This document shows positions 1-8,711 of a stretch of 64,000 nt of DNA, piece by piece (within the stretch, counting starts at the first letter, position 1; every line of letters begins with the position of its first letter). Under the pieces are notes generated by a model. The model was not told the DNA's origin, did not search any database, and saw nothing but the letters and a program-made list of their open reading frames with translations. Both the position numbers and the translations under genes were made by a program. This stretch comes from Chelatococcus sambhunathii (GTDB taxonomy: Bacteria; Pseudomonadota; Alphaproteobacteria; Rhizobiales; Beijerinckiaceae): positions 62,001 to 126,000 of the forward strand of contig NZ_LIOL01000003.1 of assembly GCF_001418005.1 (NCBI RefSeq). The letters are read 5' to 3'.

Positions 1-287
1 CGGAGGGTGACCCGCGCGCCGCCGCCCTCCTGCCGCTGCTGCCGGCGGATGCTGCCCGCGATGCCCTGGCGGAGGTCATGCAGACAAGCGCCGGGCGGCT
101 GCCCAACATCGATTTCGCGCTGGTGGCCCTGCGCCGGGCGTTCAACCTGCCGGCGGGCGCGGCGCTCGCGATCTTCGCCGTCGGCCGCACCGTCGGCTGG
201 ATCGCCCACGCGCTGGAGCAGCGGCTGGAGGACAGGCTCATCAGGCCCCGCGCACGCTACACCGGACCTTCCGCCGAGGGTGTCTGA
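1..287 (+). CDS. citrate synthase family protein, C-terminal end (partial)
   Basis: The reading frame is open from base 3 to the TGA at 285-287, so only about the last 94 codons are present and the start lies outside the window. The tail carries the run VGRTVGWIAHALEQ and ends RLIRPRARYTGP, which is typical of the C-terminus of citrate synthase or 2-methylcitrate synthase-like enzymes (condensation of acetyl-CoA or propionyl-CoA with oxaloacetate, cytoplasm). The catalytic histidine and aspartate would lie upstream and cannot be checked. Whether it is the main TCA enzyme or a paralogue cannot be told from this fragment. Confidence 0.8.
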   Translation, partial: EGDPRAAALLPLLPADAARDALAEVMQTSAGRLPNIDFALVALRRAFNLPAGAALAIFAVGRTVGWIAHALEQRLEDRLIRPRARYTGPSAEGV

Positions 288-309
288 GAAGGGCGAAACC
301 GCCCCGCGC

Positions 310-468
310 TCACTCGCGGCGGTCTCCGTAGAGCTCCTTGATCTTGTGGTGCTGCTTCTCCCGCTCGCCGGGGCTCAGCCGCCGGCGCCGCATCAGGACG
401 TAGCTTACGGCGGCCGCGAACAAGACCGGACCGATGACGACGAGGAAGAACCAGAAATACTCACCCAT
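310..468 (-). CDS. short single-pass membrane protein, unknown function
   Basis: A 52-residue product beginning MGEYFWFFLVVIGPVL. Residues about 5-25 form one hydrophobic helix; the remainder is a basic cytosolic tail (four consecutive arginines, then SPGEREKQHHKIKEL). The ATG at 468 is chosen because the hydrophobic segment follows at once; the frame is open further upstream but there runs into the neighbouring dehydrogenase gene. It lies 20 bases downstream of the SDR gene on the same strand and may be cotranscribed. No family is recognised. Confidence 0.55.
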   Translation of the reverse strand: MGEYFWFFLVVIGPVLFAAAVSYVLMRRRRLSPGEREKQHHKIKELYGDRRE

Positions 469-488
469 GGGTGCCTCCGTCCTCCGCC

Positions 489-1454
489 TCAGTAGCCGCC
501 GATGATGGGCAGGATCTCGCCCGTGATGTAGCTGGAACAGTGCGGCGAGGCGAAGAAGACATAGGCGGGCGCGATCTCCTCCGGCTGGGCCGGGCGCTTC
601 ATCGGCACCTTGGCGCCGAACTGCGCGACCTGCTCCGGCGGCCGCTCGGACGGGTTGAGCGGTGTCCACACGGGCCCGGGCGCGACAGCGTTGACGCGGA
701 TGCCGCGCGACACCAGGTTGGCCGCCAGCGCCCGCGTGAAGGCGTGGATGCCCCCCTTGGTCATCGAATAGTCGATGAGTTCCTTGCTGCCGTCGATGCC
801 GGTAATCGAGCCGGTGTTGATGATGGCCGAGCCCGGCTTCATGTGCGGGATCGCCGCCTTGGCCATGAAGAAGTAGCCGTAGAGATTCGTCTTCAGCGTC
901 GTGTCGAAATGCTCCGGCGTGAGATCCTCGATGTCGGAGGCGTGGTACTGGAAGGCGGCGTTGTTGACGAGCACGTCGAGCTTGCCGAATTCGTCGAGCA
1001 CGCGCTTCACCGTCTCCTCGCAGGTCTCCTGCCTGCCGACGTCGCCGGGCAGCAGGATGCAGCGGCGGCCCTCCTTCTCCACCGCACGCCGCGTCTCCTC
1101 GGCGTCCTCGTGCTCCGAAAGATAGGCGATGGCGACATCGGCCCCCTCGCGCGCGAAGAGCACCGCCACGGCCCGGCCGATGCCGGAATCGCCGCCGGTG
1201 ATAAGCGCCGTCTTGCCTTCGAGCTTCTTCGAGCCGAGGTAGTAGGGCGCATCGTACATCGGTGCCGGCGAGAGCTTGGCCTCGACGCCGGGCTTGCGGT
1301 GATGCTGCTCCGGGAAGGGCGGCTCGGGATAGCGGCGCGCGCCGGCCTGCATGGCGCCATCACCGCCGCCGCCGTCCTTGCGACTGTCAGCGGCATCGAC
1401 CTTCTTCTGCACCTCACGCTGGCGCGCCGCTGCGGCGCGGGCGTTGTGCGACAT
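489..1454 (-). CDS. SDR family oxidoreductase, YghA-like
   Basis: A 321-residue short-chain dehydrogenase with an N-terminal extension of about 80 residues before the Rossmann fold, as in the YghA/glucose-ribitol dehydrogenase-like group. Visible are the cofactor motif TGGDSGIG, the NNAA motif, and the catalytic serine and YxxxK (NTGSITG, then DYSMTKGG), with PGPVWTPL after the active site. The ATG at 1454 (MSHNARAAAARQ) is preferred because longer in-frame versions overlap the next gene. The substrate is unknown; members of this group are often induced with general stress genes, which fits the neighbouring copper-storage-type protein. Confidence 0.85.
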   Translation of the reverse strand: MSHNARAAAARQREVQKKVDAADSRKDGGGGDGAMQAGARRYPEPPFPEQHHRKPGVEAKLSPAPMYDAPYYLGSKKLEGKTALITGGDSGIGRAVAVLFAREGADVAIAYLSEHEDAEETRRAVEKEGRRCILLPGDVGRQETCEETVKRVLDEFGKLDVLVNNAAFQYHASDIEDLTPEHFDTTLKTNLYGYFFMAKAAIPHMKPGSAIINTGSITGIDGSKELIDYSMTKGGIHAFTRALAANLVSRGIRVNAVAPGPVWTPLNPSERPPEQVAQFGAKVPMKRPAQPEEIAPAYVFFASPHCSSYITGEILPIIGGY

Positions 1455-1501
1455 GCCTGGGCGAGTGTCGGACACGAAAACCTCCGGGCTGCGGAACAGG
1501 G

Positions 1502-1834
1502 TCACGCCGCCATCTTGCGGCAATGCTCGGCACAGGTACGGCAGGCCTCGACACAGGCCTGCATGTCCCCGAGCCGCTGGCAATCATCGGCGCATTGGCT
1601 GCAAATCTCGGCACATTCGGCACATACGTGCCGGTGATGCTCGGAGCCGATGAGCATGAAATGCGCGGCCGTGCGGCAAATCTCGGCACAGGCCATCATC
1701 AGCGTGAAATGCCGCTTTTCGGTATGGGCGCCGCCGAGCGCCAGACAGTGTCCCATCGCGGTCGACTGGCACGTTCCATAGCAGTGAAGGCAGGCATCGA
1801 TGCAGGCTCGCATGTTCCGGTCGGTGTGATGCAT
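1502..1834 (-). CDS. four-helix-bundle copper-binding protein (DUF326/Csp-like)
   Basis: A 110-residue protein with 16 cysteines, mostly in CxxxC and CxxC spacing along amphipathic helices (for example CIDACLHCYGTC near the N-terminus and CVEACRTCAEHC near the C-terminus). This is the signature of cytosolic copper storage proteins of the Csp3/DUF326 family, in which thiols lining a four-helix bundle bind many Cu(I) ions. There is no signal peptide, so a cytoplasmic location is expected. It sits 47 bases upstream of the SDR gene on the same strand. Copper storage is inferred from the family; nothing in the flanks is a known copper regulator. Confidence 0.88.
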   Translation of the reverse strand: MHHTDRNMRACIDACLHCYGTCQSTAMGHCLALGGAHTEKRHFTLMMACAEICRTAAHFMLIGSEHHRHVCAECAEICSQCADDCQRLGDMQACVEACRTCAEHCRKMAA

Positions 1835-1972
1835 GGCAGCTCTCCCTGTCCTGGCCCCCCAATCGCGTCCGGTCCCGATTGTTCCCCGCCGGGCGGAACC
1901 GCACCGCTCCTATGCGCATTGAGCGATGGCCGTTGCCGGGGAGCGGTCCCGGCCACTGGATGGAGTCCGCCC

Positions 1973-2740
1973 ATGAGCCTACTGTCGGGGAAGAGGAGCC
2001 CCCTGCTGCGGAAGCTGAGCAACTTCAGTACCTTTGATGCCGATGAGACGGCCGCGATCGAGGCGCTCGCATCCGAGCCCGTGCCCTACCGGCCGCGCGA
2101 GATCATCATCGAGGAAGGCGAGCGGCCGCAGGGCGTGAACCTTGTCCTGTCTGGCTTCGCCTGCCGCTACAAGGCGCTGCCGGACGGCCGACGCCAGATC
2201 CTCGGCTATTTCGTGCCGGGCGACATCTGCGACTTGCGCGTGTTCGTCCTCGAGGAAATGGATCATTCCATCGCGGCCGTGACGGCGGCGGAGGTGGCCG
2301 TCCTGCCGGCGGAGGAGATCCGGCAGGTCACTGCCCGGTTCCCGCGCATCACCACCGCCCTGTGGTGGGCGACGCTCGTCGAGGAGGCGATCTCGCGCGA
2401 GTGGATCCTCAACATGGGCCGGCGCTCGGCCGGCGAGCGCACGGCCCATCTCTTCTGCGAAATCTATCACCGCCTCAAGGCGGTGGAACTCGCCGACGGG
2501 GGGCGCTTCACGTTTCCGGTCACGCAGCAGGAGCTGGCCGATGCCCTCGGCCTTTCCGTCGTCCACGTCAACCGGACGCTGCAACTGCTGCGCCGACGCG
2601 GACTCGTCGACATGGAGAACGGTACGGTCATTCTGCCCAACCTCGAGGCGCTGGAAGACTACGCCATGTTCAATCCCCGCCACCTCCATCTGCGCGAGCG
2701 GGCGCGGCCCGATGCCTCGGCGCCGCTCGAGACGACCTGA
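1973..2740 (+). CDS. Crp/Fnr family transcriptional regulator
   Basis: A 255-residue regulator with an N-terminal cyclic-nucleotide-binding-like beta-roll (about residues 20-140, with GFACRYKALPDGRRQILGYFVPGD) and a C-terminal winged helix (about 165-240) whose recognition helix is in TQQELADALGLSVVHVNRTLQ. There is no N-terminal cysteine cluster, so it is not a classical oxygen-sensing FNR; the effector is unknown. ATG 1973 is the first in-frame start after the intergenic region. It is divergent from the DUF326 gene, which it might control, and convergent with the diguanylate cyclase gene. Confidence 0.85.
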   Translation: MSLLSGKRSPLLRKLSNFSTFDADETAAIEALASEPVPYRPREIIIEEGERPQGVNLVLSGFACRYKALPDGRRQILGYFVPGDICDLRVFVLEEMDHSIAAVTAAEVAVLPAEEIRQVTARFPRITTALWWATLVEEAISREWILNMGRRSAGERTAHLFCEIYHRLKAVELADGGRFTFPVTQQELADALGLSVVHVNRTLQLLRRRGLVDMENGTVILPNLEALEDYAMFNPRHLHLRERARPDASAPLETT

Positions 2741-2914
2741 GATGCACCATCCTCAGGGCGCGGTTGCGGCCGCGTTTCTGGCTGCCCGAGCAGCCTGAAA
2801 CCGAGAGGATATCCGGCATGCCCGTCCCGGTTCGGCGAGGAGGACGGCGCAGGCCGAGTCGAATCGCAGAGCGGCGAGCGATGCGCCGCCCAGACAACCG
2901 GCCGTACGGGCGGC

Positions 2915-4057
2915 TCAGGCGGGGATGGCGCCGTGCCGCCGCACGCGGTTGCGCCCGGCCCGCTTGGCCGCATAGAGCGCCGCATCCGCGCGCGCCACCA
3001 GCTGCCCAAGGCTTTCGCCGGCGCGGGCTTCTGCGAGGCCGAAGCTCGCCGTGACCTGCCAGCCGTCGGGCAGGGAGCCGAACCGCGCCTCGCTGACCGA
3101 CGCCCTCAGCCGCTCGGCGAAGGCCGCGGCGCCCTCCGCGTCGCACCCGGACAGCAGCAGTACGAATTCCTCGCCACCGAAGCGGGCGCTGAGATCGCCT
3201 CGCCGCATCGCCCGCCGCACCAGGGCCGCGAAGGTGCGCAGCACCTCGTCGCCGGCCGGATGGCCAAGGGTGTCGTTGATGTTCTTGAAGCGGTCGATGT
3301 CGGCGATGACGAGGCATAGCGGATGGCTGTGACGGTCGGCGAGCCGCTGCGCGGCACCCTCCTCGAAGCCGCGCCGATTGAGAATGCCGGTCAGCGGGTC
3401 GAGGTTGCCCGTGCGGCGCAGGTCCTCGATGACATCACCGACCGTCACGGCAAGGAGCGCAAGCGCCAGGGCGACACCGAGCACGGCGAGCGAGAACTGC
3501 AGCGCGAGCCAGAACGGCGACAGGCCGAACTGGGCCGGATCCGGCGCGGCGACGCCAACGGTCAGGATCGTCCGCGGGAAGAAATGCAGGGCAAAAGCCA
3601 GGAGCGTCCAGAACAGCACGCGCTCCGTCAGGCGCCCCTTGCGCATGTCACGCAGCCGCCAGGCCGTTGCGAGGCATATCAGCCCATAGCCGAAATTGAG
3701 GATGTAGATGCGGACCAGCAGGTCGCGGTCGACATAATAGAAATACGCGATGCCCCCAACGATGAGAAGTGTGATAGCGGCCTTCTCGGCCAAGGAGGTG
3801 CGCTTGCCGGTCCGGGCGAGCAGCCCTTCGGTGAAGGCGAGCACGCTCGCAGTATAGATGAAGGCCGAAACGACGGCATTCGGCCCGGCGCCGGGCGGGA
3901 TCTGCAGGATCTGCGACAGCGTGCCGAGACAGAACAGCAAGCAGGAGGCGCCGAAGACCAGAAGGTGCCTCCGGCGGCGGTCGAAGGTCCACGCCAGCAC
4001 GAAGCTCGCCGCAAAGACGAGCAATATGGTCGGACCTACCAACAGAACCAGCCGCAT
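2915..4057 (-). CDS. membrane-anchored GGDEF diguanylate cyclase
   Basis: A 380-residue protein with an N-terminal membrane region of about six to seven helices (residues about 1-200) followed by a GGDEF domain (about 210-375). The active-site loop reads ARFGGEEF, a catalytically competent form, and RRGD five residues before it is the usual allosteric c-di-GMP inhibition site (RxxD). It should make c-di-GMP from two GTP at the inner membrane. ATG 4057 starts right at the first membrane helix (MRLVLLVGPTILLVF); the open frame upstream has poor protein character. Signal sensed unknown. Confidence 0.88.
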   Translation of the reverse strand: MRLVLLVGPTILLVFAASFVLAWTFDRRRRHLLVFGASCLLFCLGTLSQILQIPPGAGPNAVVSAFIYTASVLAFTEGLLARTGKRTSLAEKAAITLLIVGGIAYFYYVDRDLLVRIYILNFGYGLICLATAWRLRDMRKGRLTERVLFWTLLAFALHFFPRTILTVGVAAPDPAQFGLSPFWLALQFSLAVLGVALALALLAVTVGDVIEDLRRTGNLDPLTGILNRRGFEEGAAQRLADRHSHPLCLVIADIDRFKNINDTLGHPAGDEVLRTFAALVRRAMRRGDLSARFGGEEFVLLLSGCDAEGAAAFAERLRASVSEARFGSLPDGWQVTASFGLAEARAGESLGQLVARADAALYAAKRAGRNRVRRHGAIPA

Positions 4058-4160
4058 GGCGCTGCGCGATGCCCCATTTTCCGCAAGGTCTGTCCGGCGC
4101 TGCATATCGCCCGCATGCAACCTCTGCAAGTTGCGTCGGTTGCGGCCGGGCGCTGCCCTG

Positions 4161-5315
4161 CTAGCGCATCGCGCGCCGTCCGACGGCGAGCGCCGCCATC
4201 GCGAACAACCCACAGGCCAGCGCGACGAAGATCGGCAGGCCATGGCCGGCTGCCTGCATGGCGAAGCCGGCAAGCGCCGGGCCGACGAGCGCGCCGACGC
4301 CCCAGAACAGGCCCATGCCCGCATAGATGCCGATGATGTCGCTGCCGGAGAATCGGCTGCCCACGATCGCCAGCATCAGCGTGTAGATGCCGACGAAGAC
4401 GCCACCCCAGACGAAGAGGAGGGCGTAGGTCATCGCGGGACTGGCGAGCGCAAAGGGCCAGACGGCGGCACCGAGGGCCGACACCGCAGCGAGGGCGACG
4501 ATCAGGCGCTCCCGGTCCATCCGGTCGCCTAGCCAGCCGATGGGCACCTGCAGGACGATGGCGCCGAACATCATGTAGGCCATGAGCTGCGTGGCATCGC
4601 CCTCGCCCCAGCCGAGCGACATGGCGTAGAGTGTGAGGAAGGTCAGTCCGGCCGTCTCGATTGCCGCATTGAGGGCCGTGGCGCCCATGGCGACCGGCGC
4701 AAGACGCATGTAGCGCAGGGGATCGCCGTGGGCGGGCTTCTCGAAGGCCGGCGCCGCGATCCGAGCAAAGGCGATGAAGAGAGCGGCAGAGGCCGCAAGG
4801 GTGGCGCCGATGCCATAGGCAGTGAAGCCCTCCGACCCCACGAGCGACAGGATCAGCGGTCCGAGCGCGAAGCCGACGGACAGGGCGGCGGTGTAGGCGC
4901 CCATCGTCCGTGCCCGCGAGCGCTCGGTGCTCAACGCGTTCAACCATGTCTCGGACAGGACGAACAGCACCTCAGAGGCCGCGCCGAGCAATATGCGCAG
5001 CGGAAACCAGAGCCACACCAGGGGTATCAGCGGAAAAAGGCACAGGAGCAGCGCCGCGCAGCCGAGCGCGCCGGCGATCGCCCGCCGCAGTCCCAACCGG
5101 GCCCCGATCCGTGGAAGGAGGAAGGCCATGGCGAGGACGCCGACGGCATGCATCGCCGCATTGGCACCGATGAGGCCCTCGCTCAAGCCGCGTTCCGCCA
5201 GATCGAGCGCGATCAGCGCCGCGCTCAGGCTGTAGGTCAGCCCGAAAACCGCCGCCGTGGCGATGATGCCCGCACGGGCCAGGACGGCGCTGCCCCCGAC
5301 GATGCTGGTGTACAC
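4161..5315 (-). CDS. MFS transporter (YcaD-like group)
   Basis: A 384-residue polytopic inner-membrane protein with about 12 hydrophobic helices and the arginine/aspartate-bearing loop typical of the major facilitator superfamily between helices 2 and 3 (PRIGARLGLRRA) and again in the second half (GWLGDRMDRERL). The start is GTG at 5315, with GAGAGG five bases before it; the gene upstream ends ten bases earlier, so the two are probably cotranscribed. The transported substrate is unknown; the fold and loop pattern resemble YcaD-like carriers. Confidence 0.85.
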   Translation of the reverse strand: MYTSIVGGSAVLARAGIIATAAVFGLTYSLSAALIALDLAERGLSEGLIGANAAMHAVGVLAMAFLLPRIGARLGLRRAIAGALGCAALLLCLFPLIPLVWLWFPLRILLGAASEVLFVLSETWLNALSTERSRARTMGAYTAALSVGFALGPLILSLVGSEGFTAYGIGATLAASAALFIAFARIAAPAFEKPAHGDPLRYMRLAPVAMGATALNAAIETAGLTFLTLYAMSLGWGEGDATQLMAYMMFGAIVLQVPIGWLGDRMDRERLIVALAAVSALGAAVWPFALASPAMTYALLFVWGGVFVGIYTLMLAIVGSRFSGSDIIGIYAGMGLFWGVGALVGPALAGFAMQAAGHGLPIFVALACGLFAMAALAVGRRAMR

Positions 5316-5324
5316 GCGAACCTC

Positions 5325-6725
5325 TCAGTCGCCGGACGGCACGGCGGCGGCAGCCGAATGGTCGGACGGAGCCGGATGGACGCGGCCGCCGTCCGGCCGC
5401 GGCTCGAACTGGGCGATCAGGGCGCCGACGGCCCGGGCGTAGTCGAGGACGATGCCGGGCGTCCAGGCCATCCACGCCGCCCGGCGGCGCAGCAACCCTG
5501 CGATCCACAGCTCGGGTGCGCAGAGGAGGCGCAGCAGCAAGGCGGGTGATCGCGCCGCCTCGGCAAAACGGCCCTCAATGGCGACGTCGAGCGCACTCGC
5601 GACCGCGCTGGAGCAGTTGCGATCCGTGAGATTGTAGATCGCATCCGCTCGGTAGACCTGCCAGAACGCGCGCAGCGCCCGCCGATTGAGGCCGGCGAGC
5701 CGCACCTGCACGGTCGAGGGGCACCATTCCGCACTCTCCTCGGCATAACTCGGCTTGAACAGACCGGGCACGTCGTTGTCCGGGGTTGCCCTGAGGGCGC
5801 GGGCGAACTGGGAGGGCGCCCGGTCGATCTCAACCGCGGGATAGTGGCTGATGTAGATGTCCGGCGGCGCCTCGAGCGCGGCATGACCGGTCGAGACGAT
5901 GCCCTTCTCGTCCCGGGCCGCGACATAGCGCTCGACGCCCCTGTGCAGGGGCACGATGCCGCCGGTCGGCGTCCACACGTGCACGATGACGTCGCCCTCG
6001 TCCGGCCCCTCACCCCGAACGGGAAGGATCCGCCGCGGAGAGCCGGGCCTCAGATCCCGTGCGCGCCCCCTTGCTAGAATCATCGCGACGGACGTGTCGA
6101 GCGGCAGCCGTCGGATGCGCAGCGCCAACCCGCACAATCCCATGGCCGATACGATCATCAGGGTGCCGACGTCGGCACCGACTTCCCCCTGCCAATGGCT
6201 CGGCCAGGGCACGAAGGACCAGAGGCCGATCAGGAACTCGACGGCCGCCTTCACGATGGAGAGCCGCCAGCGGTGAAAGCGCACGACATAGGCGCTGCTC
6301 GCCCGCCAGACGGCGTCACCGACGAGGAGCGCGCCGACCAGGATGCCAACGAGGATGCCGCTGTGCCATGGCGCCTCGATTATCAGGAGAACGATGATGA
6401 GGAGAACGGCCGCCTTGCCGAGACGCAGCAGCCGGCGCCCGTCCGGTGCCGAAAGGCCGCTGACCGCGGAGAAGGCGGCATCGACGAGCAGCGGAATGGC
6501 GAAATAGGTGGACGAGAAACGCAGGCTGTCGTCGAGCGCGGTCACGACGAAGAAGAGGCCGATCGCCATCCACAGAAGCCCGAGGACCCCCACGAGCCAC
6601 CACTTGCGACGCACCATGCCGCCGCCGATAAGCAGGAGAAGAAGCTCCAGCATGCTTGGCCACGCCCCCGGACACCGGCATGTCGCTCGCTCCGCAGCCG
6701 GCATCGTATCCCGCGACGTCGCCAT
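5325..6725 (-). CDS. polytopic membrane protein with C-terminal putative cysteine-hydrolase domain
   Basis: A 466-residue protein. Residues about 25-230 hold seven or eight hydrophobic helices, resembling HdeD/DUF308 acid-resistance membrane proteins. The C-terminal half (about 270-420) is soluble and has a histidine in TGHAALE, an ISHYPA run and then NLTDRNCSSAVASAL. This H-before-C order with an NC motif resembles circularly permuted papain-like (NlpC/P60, DUF4105-like) hydrolases; that assignment is inference. The ATG at 6725 directly follows the nnrS stop (TAG-c-ATG) with AGGGGG upstream, suggesting translational coupling; a later ATG at 6653 is possible. Confidence 0.6.
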   Translation of the reverse strand: MATSRDTMPAAERATCRCPGAWPSMLELLLLLIGGGMVRRKWWLVGVLGLLWMAIGLFFVVTALDDSLRFSSTYFAIPLLVDAAFSAVSGLSAPDGRRLLRLGKAAVLLIIVLLIIEAPWHSGILVGILVGALLVGDAVWRASSAYVVRFHRWRLSIVKAAVEFLIGLWSFVPWPSHWQGEVGADVGTLMIVSAMGLCGLALRIRRLPLDTSVAMILARGRARDLRPGSPRRILPVRGEGPDEGDVIVHVWTPTGGIVPLHRGVERYVAARDEKGIVSTGHAALEAPPDIYISHYPAVEIDRAPSQFARALRATPDNDVPGLFKPSYAEESAEWCPSTVQVRLAGLNRRALRAFWQVYRADAIYNLTDRNCSSAVASALDVAIEGRFAEAARSPALLLRLLCAPELWIAGLLRRRAAWMAWTPGIVLDYARAVGALIAQFEPRPDGGRVHPAPSDHSAAAAVPSGD

Positions 6726-6726
6726 G

Positions 6727-7974
6727 CTAGTTCGCCCCCTTGTCCAAAGTGTTAACGGTGGCGGCCGGCTCCGGACAATCGGGCAGCGCAGGGGCGAGCA
6801 TGAACGGCAGGAAACCCTGCAGCCACAGCCCGAAGGCGCTCGCCCACAGGAGGGCGGCGAGGCTGTAGTGCAGCCCGTGAAGCGCCGCAACAAGCCCTGT
6901 CTCGGGGGCGGTGCGCACCAGCGCGGCCATCGCGACGAGCAGGAACGCGGCCCTCGCTTGCCACGGCATCGCCAGTATCCGGCCGGTGTGCCTGAGGCCT
7001 GCGATGGCGAAGACGGCGAGCAGCGCGAGGCCGAGGCAGCCCATGCCCAGAATGTGCAGCCCGGCGGCGGGGGAGACCGATGCCCCGAGCTGCCCCGCGC
7101 CGATGAGCAGAAGACCGGTCCCCGCTGCGGCATTCGCGCCGGCCAGAGCCAGCACGTGGCTTGCCAGCACGCTGCGCCCCACGAACCATTCCGCCAACCG
7201 GTCCATGAAGGCCGCGCCGGCAGCGAGCGCGAGGAAGGCCGGCGCCGCGGACTGCGGAAAGGCGAGCTGTGCCGCCGCGTAGAGGGCCGTGAGCCCGGCG
7301 GCGAGATTCTGGCGTCCGGGATGGGGCTTGTAGGGAGTCGTCTCACCAGAAGGATCGAGCGCCAAGTTAAGCACGACCACGTTGATCCGCGACAGAGACA
7401 GCGCGAACAGGATCACGAGGACAAGGAGGCTCGCGACGAGCAGGCGCTGCGCGAGCGCGAATTCGCCCGCCATCCAGGCAAGGCGGATGGCCATTTCAGC
7501 CGCAACGAGCACCACGAGCCAAGCCGCGAAGGACCAATGACGCCACAGGCGCCGCCGCGCCATCGGGACGGCGACATGGGCAAGGAGCAGTGACAGGAAG
7601 GCGGCATCGCCTGCGAGCGCCAGCGGCACGAGCGCATCGGCGGCGAGAAGCCCGACGATACGCCCTGGCAACCAGACCCCCACGAGGAGGAGCAGCGCCG
7701 GGCCGCGGGGCCGGTCCGTATCGGTCCATTCCGGCACGGCCGAGGTCAGGAAGCCGGCGAGCGCGGCGGCACAGGTGCCGAAGACCATCTCATGCGCGTG
7801 CCATTGGCCCTGGGGCACCACGCCCGAGAAAGGCAGGTCGAGCGACAAGACCAGCGTCCACAGGAGCGGCCAGAGGGCGCCGTGTAAGGCGGCGACAGGA
7901 AAGAAGAGGCGCAGGCCTTCATCGAGGAGAAGCAGCGGCTGCAACCTGACCGAACGGTCGACGGAGACGCTCAT
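6727..7974 (-). CDS. nnrS: NnrS family protein
   Basis: A 415-residue protein with about 12 hydrophobic helices and the family motif WHAHEMVFG near residue 60. NnrS is a haem- and copper-containing inner-membrane protein linked to protection from nitrosative stress in bacteria exposed to nitric oxide. ATG 7974 overlaps the stop of the ABC ATPase gene by four bases (ATGA). In the same direction upstream are the ATPase, permease and binding protein, and NsrR is divergent beyond them, so NO control of the whole operon is likely. Confidence 0.9.
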   Translation of the reverse strand: MSVSVDRSVRLQPLLLLDEGLRLFFPVAALHGALWPLLWTLVLSLDLPFSGVVPQGQWHAHEMVFGTCAAALAGFLTSAVPEWTDTDRPRGPALLLLVGVWLPGRIVGLLAADALVPLALAGDAAFLSLLLAHVAVPMARRRLWRHWSFAAWLVVLVAAEMAIRLAWMAGEFALAQRLLVASLLVLVILFALSLSRINVVVLNLALDPSGETTPYKPHPGRQNLAAGLTALYAAAQLAFPQSAAPAFLALAAGAAFMDRLAEWFVGRSVLASHVLALAGANAAAGTGLLLIGAGQLGASVSPAAGLHILGMGCLGLALLAVFAIAGLRHTGRILAMPWQARAAFLLVAMAALVRTAPETGLVAALHGLHYSLAALLWASAFGLWLQGFLPFMLAPALPDCPEPAATVNTLDKGAN

Positions 7975-8711
7975 TGCAGCCGTCCGGCCCCGTCGAGGAT
8001 TTCGGCGAAGGCCTCTTCGCATGACCAGGCCGCTACGAGGTCGAAAACGAAGCGCTCGTCCCGCGCGCCCGGCCGGCCGGGTATGGCCCGCAGGTCGATG
8101 ATGCCGCGCCGGCGGGCCGAGAGCACGACCAGCCGGTCGGCGATGCGCGCGGCTTCACCGAGATCGTGCGTCACGAAGAGGGCGCAGAAGCCCTCGCGCG
8201 CCGCCGCCTGCGCGAGGTGATCCTGCATCATGCGGCGCAGCCCGGCATCGACGGCCGAGAACGGCTCGTCGAGAAAGACCACGTCCGGCGCGACGGCGAG
8301 CGCACGGGCCACTGCTGCACGCTGGCGCATGCCGCCAGACAGTTCCGGCGGGAACTTGTCTAGGTCATCAGCCTCGAGGCCGACCTCCCTTGCTCGCACG
8401 GCAGCGATCTCCCGCCTGTGCCGGCGGGGCGTCCCCGCGCAGGCGAGGCCATAGGCGATGTTGTCGCGCGCCGTCAGCCATGGCAGCAGCCGCGGCTCCT
8501 GGAAGACCATGGCGTGGCGCCTGTACGCGCGATGCACGCGGCCACGCAGCGGCACGACGAGCCCGGCGGCGATGTGCATTAGCGTCGTCTTGCCGCAACC
8601 CGACGGGCCGACGAGAGCGACGATCTCGCCGGCGGCTAGGGCGAGGTCGATGCCTTCGATGACAGTGCGACCGAGGAAGGCATGGCCGACATTTTCCAGC
8701 CGCAGCTTCAT
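7971..8711 (-). CDS. ABC transporter ATP-binding protein, NitT/TauT class
   Basis: A 246-residue ATPase with Walker A GPSGCGKT, Q-loop FQEPRLLPW, signature LSGGMRQR, Walker B VVFLDEPF and the H-loop THD. The layout matches the nitrate/sulfonate/taurine importer ATPases (NrtD, SsuB, TauB). ATG 8711 overlaps the permease stop (ATGA). It energises uptake through the permease encoded upstream. The linked NnrS and NsrR genes suggest a role in nitrogen-oxide or metal homeostasis, but the substrate cannot be read from the sequence. Confidence 0.9.
   Translation of the reverse strand: MKLRLENVGHAFLGRTVIEGIDLALAAGEIVALVGPSGCGKTTLMHIAAGLVVPLRGRVHRAYRRHAMVFQEPRLLPWLTARDNIAYGLACAGTPRRHRREIAAVRAREVGLEADDLDKFPPELSGGMRQRAAVARALAVAPDVVFLDEPFSAVDAGLRRMMQDHLAQAAAREGFCALFVTHDLGEAARIADRLVVLSARRRGIIDLRAIPGRPGARDERFVFDLVAAWSCEEAFAEILDGAGRLQ

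Noticed and set aside
1835-1972. An FNR-type TTGAT-N4-ATCAA box between the copper protein and the Crp/Fnr gene
   Set aside because: Only a half-match (TTGAG) is present and the other half-site is missing.
5325-7346. A 673-codon frame extending the membrane hydrolase gene into nnrS
   Set aside because: The extra N-terminal part is arginine/serine/proline-rich shadow of nnrS; a start at 6725 directly after the nnrS stop fits better.
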